64,000 bases of DNA from Nematostella vectensis (lineage: Eukaryota > Cnidaria > Anthozoa > Actiniaria > Edwardsiidae). Numbering within the stretch: the stretch's first letter is position 1; each line of letters begins with the position of its first letter. The stretch spans positions 9,659,296 to 9,723,295 of the forward strand of contig NC_064035.1 in NCBI RefSeq assembly GCF_932526225.1, in the 5' to 3' direction. The position numbers were made by a program, and so were the translations under genes. The notes under the pieces were generated by a model that was not told where the DNA came from, did not search any database, and saw only the letters and a list, made by a program, of their open reading frames with translations. This document shows, one piece after another, positions 61,911-64,000 of this stretch.

Positions 61911-63182
61911 ATGGTGTTAGCTTGCATTTTTCGAAGGACTAAGCCCGGGGCCGCTGAGAGAAAGGCAAGTTTTCTTAGATTGACTTTATCTGGAACAAGT
62001 AGCAAAATATCACCCCGTCGCGGTGTCTGGAACGAAGCAAGTAACCCTTTATTCCTGCGAGCAAGAGAACACGGTAATAAAACAGCTGTTATTGATCAAA
62101 ACGGAAAATTTTCTTACAACAGCCTCTTGCAGCTCAGCAAAGATATTGGCGATAAAATACGCCAAAGGTGTCTTTCTGAAGGAACGGATGACTTAAAAGG
62201 CAGGCGTATCGCGTTTTTGACTGGCCATAATGTGCAATACGTAGCTACACAATGGGCAATATGGCGAAATGGCGGGGTTGCTGTTCCACTTTGCACGTCA
62301 CATCCTTTAGATATGCTAAAGTACTACATTGAAGACTCAAACTCCAGCTTGCTTATTACAAGTGATGAATTTAACAGCAAAGTGGACCCACTTCTACATC
62401 AAAAAGCAAGTGTACCACACTTGAACATATCCAATGAAAATATTCAAAACATAACTTATAAACCCATTAGTGGACTTTACCAAACAAGTGTTGAAAAGGC
62501 TGAAACTTCTTGGAACGAGCGAAGTGCCATGATTATTTACACTAGTGGGACCACAGGGAGACCAAAGGGAGTATTGACAACTCATGGGAATATTAGGTAA
62601 GTTGGGATCATTTTAGGAAGCTTTTAGACCATGGTGTTGCTCTTGTTTGGCAAAGTGGACAACCAGGTTATTTTTAAAGGGTATTAGCAGATGTGGCTGT
62701 ATCCATATATTAATAAGGCTCCCAAATTTTATAACGGGATAACCATTATTGTAATTCCTTTTCTCCCTTCTGTTATATATGTTGTTACATATGTTAGGCA
62801 CCCTGTGCAGGAAAACCGTTACACAGCTTGTCAGAGGATTGCCAAGCTCGTTTGATTCCACACTGAATAAATGCTTATTTTTAAGTCCCTACATATCCAA
62901 CACCTGATTTTAGAATTAAAGTACAATTATAATCAACTATGTGTGCTACAAATCTTTGTACCAACACTGATTGCTCCCCATCATTCTTATAAGGTATTTC
63001 AAAATATATTTTCTCACAGTGCTCAAATAACAGCACTTATTAATGCATGGGGGTGGACTGATGATGATGTCATCCTGCATGTTCTTCCCCTTCACCATGT
63101 GCACGGCATCATCAATGTGCTTGCTTGTCCATTATGGGTTGGTGCAACATGTGTCATGAGACCAAGATTTGAAGCAGATGAG
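61911..63182 (+). CDS. ACSF3: Malonyl-CoA/acyl-CoA synthetase ACSF3, 5' part (2 exons seen)
   Basis: ACSF3 is a mitochondrial enzyme that activates malonate (and methylmalonate) to the CoA thioester using ATP. Exon 1 is 61911-62596 and exon 2 is 63020-63182, joined in phase ([16 protein letters not shown]). The N-terminus [18 protein letters not shown] is basic and suits a mitochondrial presequence; an upstream in-frame Met at 61878 would add 11 residues. Exon 1 carries [14 protein letters not shown] and the adenylation P-loop [16 protein letters not shown]. Exon 2 has [15 protein letters not shown] and [10 protein letters not shown], a close match to the family. The remaining exons (most of the adenylation core and the C-terminal lid) lie beyond 64000. 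No further exon was found in 63183-64000. Confidence 0.9.
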
Positions 63183-63425
63183 GTAAACTGCTCTAATTTT
63201 AAACAATCTAGTCACATACCCAGGATTTGCCGAGTCATTGGTATCACATGGAAAAAGCATAGTATTTAAAGATTCCTTAATAAGAAATGACCCACTTTTT
63301 GGCCGCCAAGGGGGGTGCGCACATACCCCCTGTGTAGGCGTCTCGGTCTCTGGCAGCTGCTATTTTGTTATCCTAGCAAAGTACCAAGTGTGAGGAAGCT
63401 TCCATTTCCATTGGCTGATTTATTA

Positions 63426-63860
63426 CCCTGGGTGCAAGAGGCTGGAGCTTCACTCATTTTCTGTCATGCCGGCCTTGGCTACGAGGGTGAAAGGACAAGC
63501 CTCTGGCCACACAGCCTAGGTTTTTCCTTTCAGAGTCAGTCACCATTGCTTGTGGATTAATATTTGTGAACAAACCAGTTTTGTAATCACAACTTCTTTC
63601 CCCTTTAAAATTTGCAACCTCAGTTCTTTCTTCAAATATTCTGTATGAGAAAATTATAATTTTAGGTTTTCTGAGTGTTGTGAGTTGAGGGATCACATGT
63701 TATCAATTGACAAATCACAAAGTGCCATTTGGAGGATTATAATCAACCAACCTATCAGCTCCGTAGTACAAATTCTGTAAGGCTTGTTGCTTTGACCCTC
63801 GTAGCCAAGACCGCCGTGGCATGAAAGTAAACAAGTGATCCTCAAGCTTATGGTACCCAA
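63426..63860. mobile_element. Inverted-repeat element in ACSF3 intron 2 (MITE-like)
   Basis: Left arm 63426-63494 and right arm 63791-63860 are imperfect inverse copies, sharing CCTTGGCTACGAGGGT / ACCCTCGTAGCCAAG and TGTCATGCC / GGCATGA. The centre is AT-rich and non-coding. Target-site duplications were not resolved. Confidence 0.5.
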
Positions 63861-64000
63861 GGTACTTATTTATGGAATCCAATGCAATATTTTCTATTGA
63901 ATTTGGTATTGAGCTTTGTTTTTAGATGAATGTTTCAGAATTTAAGCACATTATGTGCCTCCCAAAATTAAACGAAAAAAAAACAATGTGGCTGACCAGG

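Overview
The window is animal nuclear DNA: intron-dense genes with GT-AG junctions, AT-rich introns, many miniature transposons and many intronic minisatellites. The gene set (NUB1, SCAP, an ABCA3-type transporter, ACSF3, a BTBD3/6-type BTB protein, a delta/zeta-class tubulin and an intronless class A GPCR) is metazoan. Gene density and the tandem intronless GPCR suggest a cnidarian, probably an anthozoan such as a sea anemone. The species is an inference. All exon models were built by hand from splice signals, phase continuity and recalled family resemblance, not from alignments or transcripts.

Layout. 1-1845 (-): 5' half of a delta/zeta-class tubulin, running off the left edge. 2161-9031 (+): NUB1 in 17 exons, head-to-head with the tubulin, with an apparent 2-base frameshift in exon 13 and decayed copies of its C-terminal coding segment downstream. 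10477-11493 (+): intronless class A GPCR, followed by a truncated tandem copy (11624-12352). 13403-28656 (-): complete SCAP in 22 exons (1235 codons plus stop). 31523-32866 (-): intronless BTB-BACK-PHR protein. 34374-61498 (-): complete ABCA3-type transporter in 44 exons (1876 codons plus stop). 61911 to the right edge (+): 5' part of ACSF3, head-to-head with the ABCA gene.

Several genes concern lipids (SCAP senses sterol, ABCA3-type proteins move phospholipid, ACSF3 activates malonate), but nothing shows that this clustering is functional.

The most striking pattern is in the introns of the ABCA gene and SCAP. Several tandem arrays begin at, or contain copies of, the end of the preceding exon plus its 5' splice site. 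The extreme case fills the intron at 35924-37776 with about 27 copies of a 65-bp unit. Each copy carries an acceptor-like tract, the last 25 bases of the upstream exon and an intact GTAAGTAG donor, so it looks like an array of potential micro-exons. Smaller versions follow the exons ending at 50869, 46790, 46358 and 38754 (ABCA) and 14468 (SCAP). Other notable elements are two non-autonomous elements with 9-bp target-site duplications (Mutator-like), one carrying a 100-aa ORF, and MITEs with TA or 5-bp duplications.
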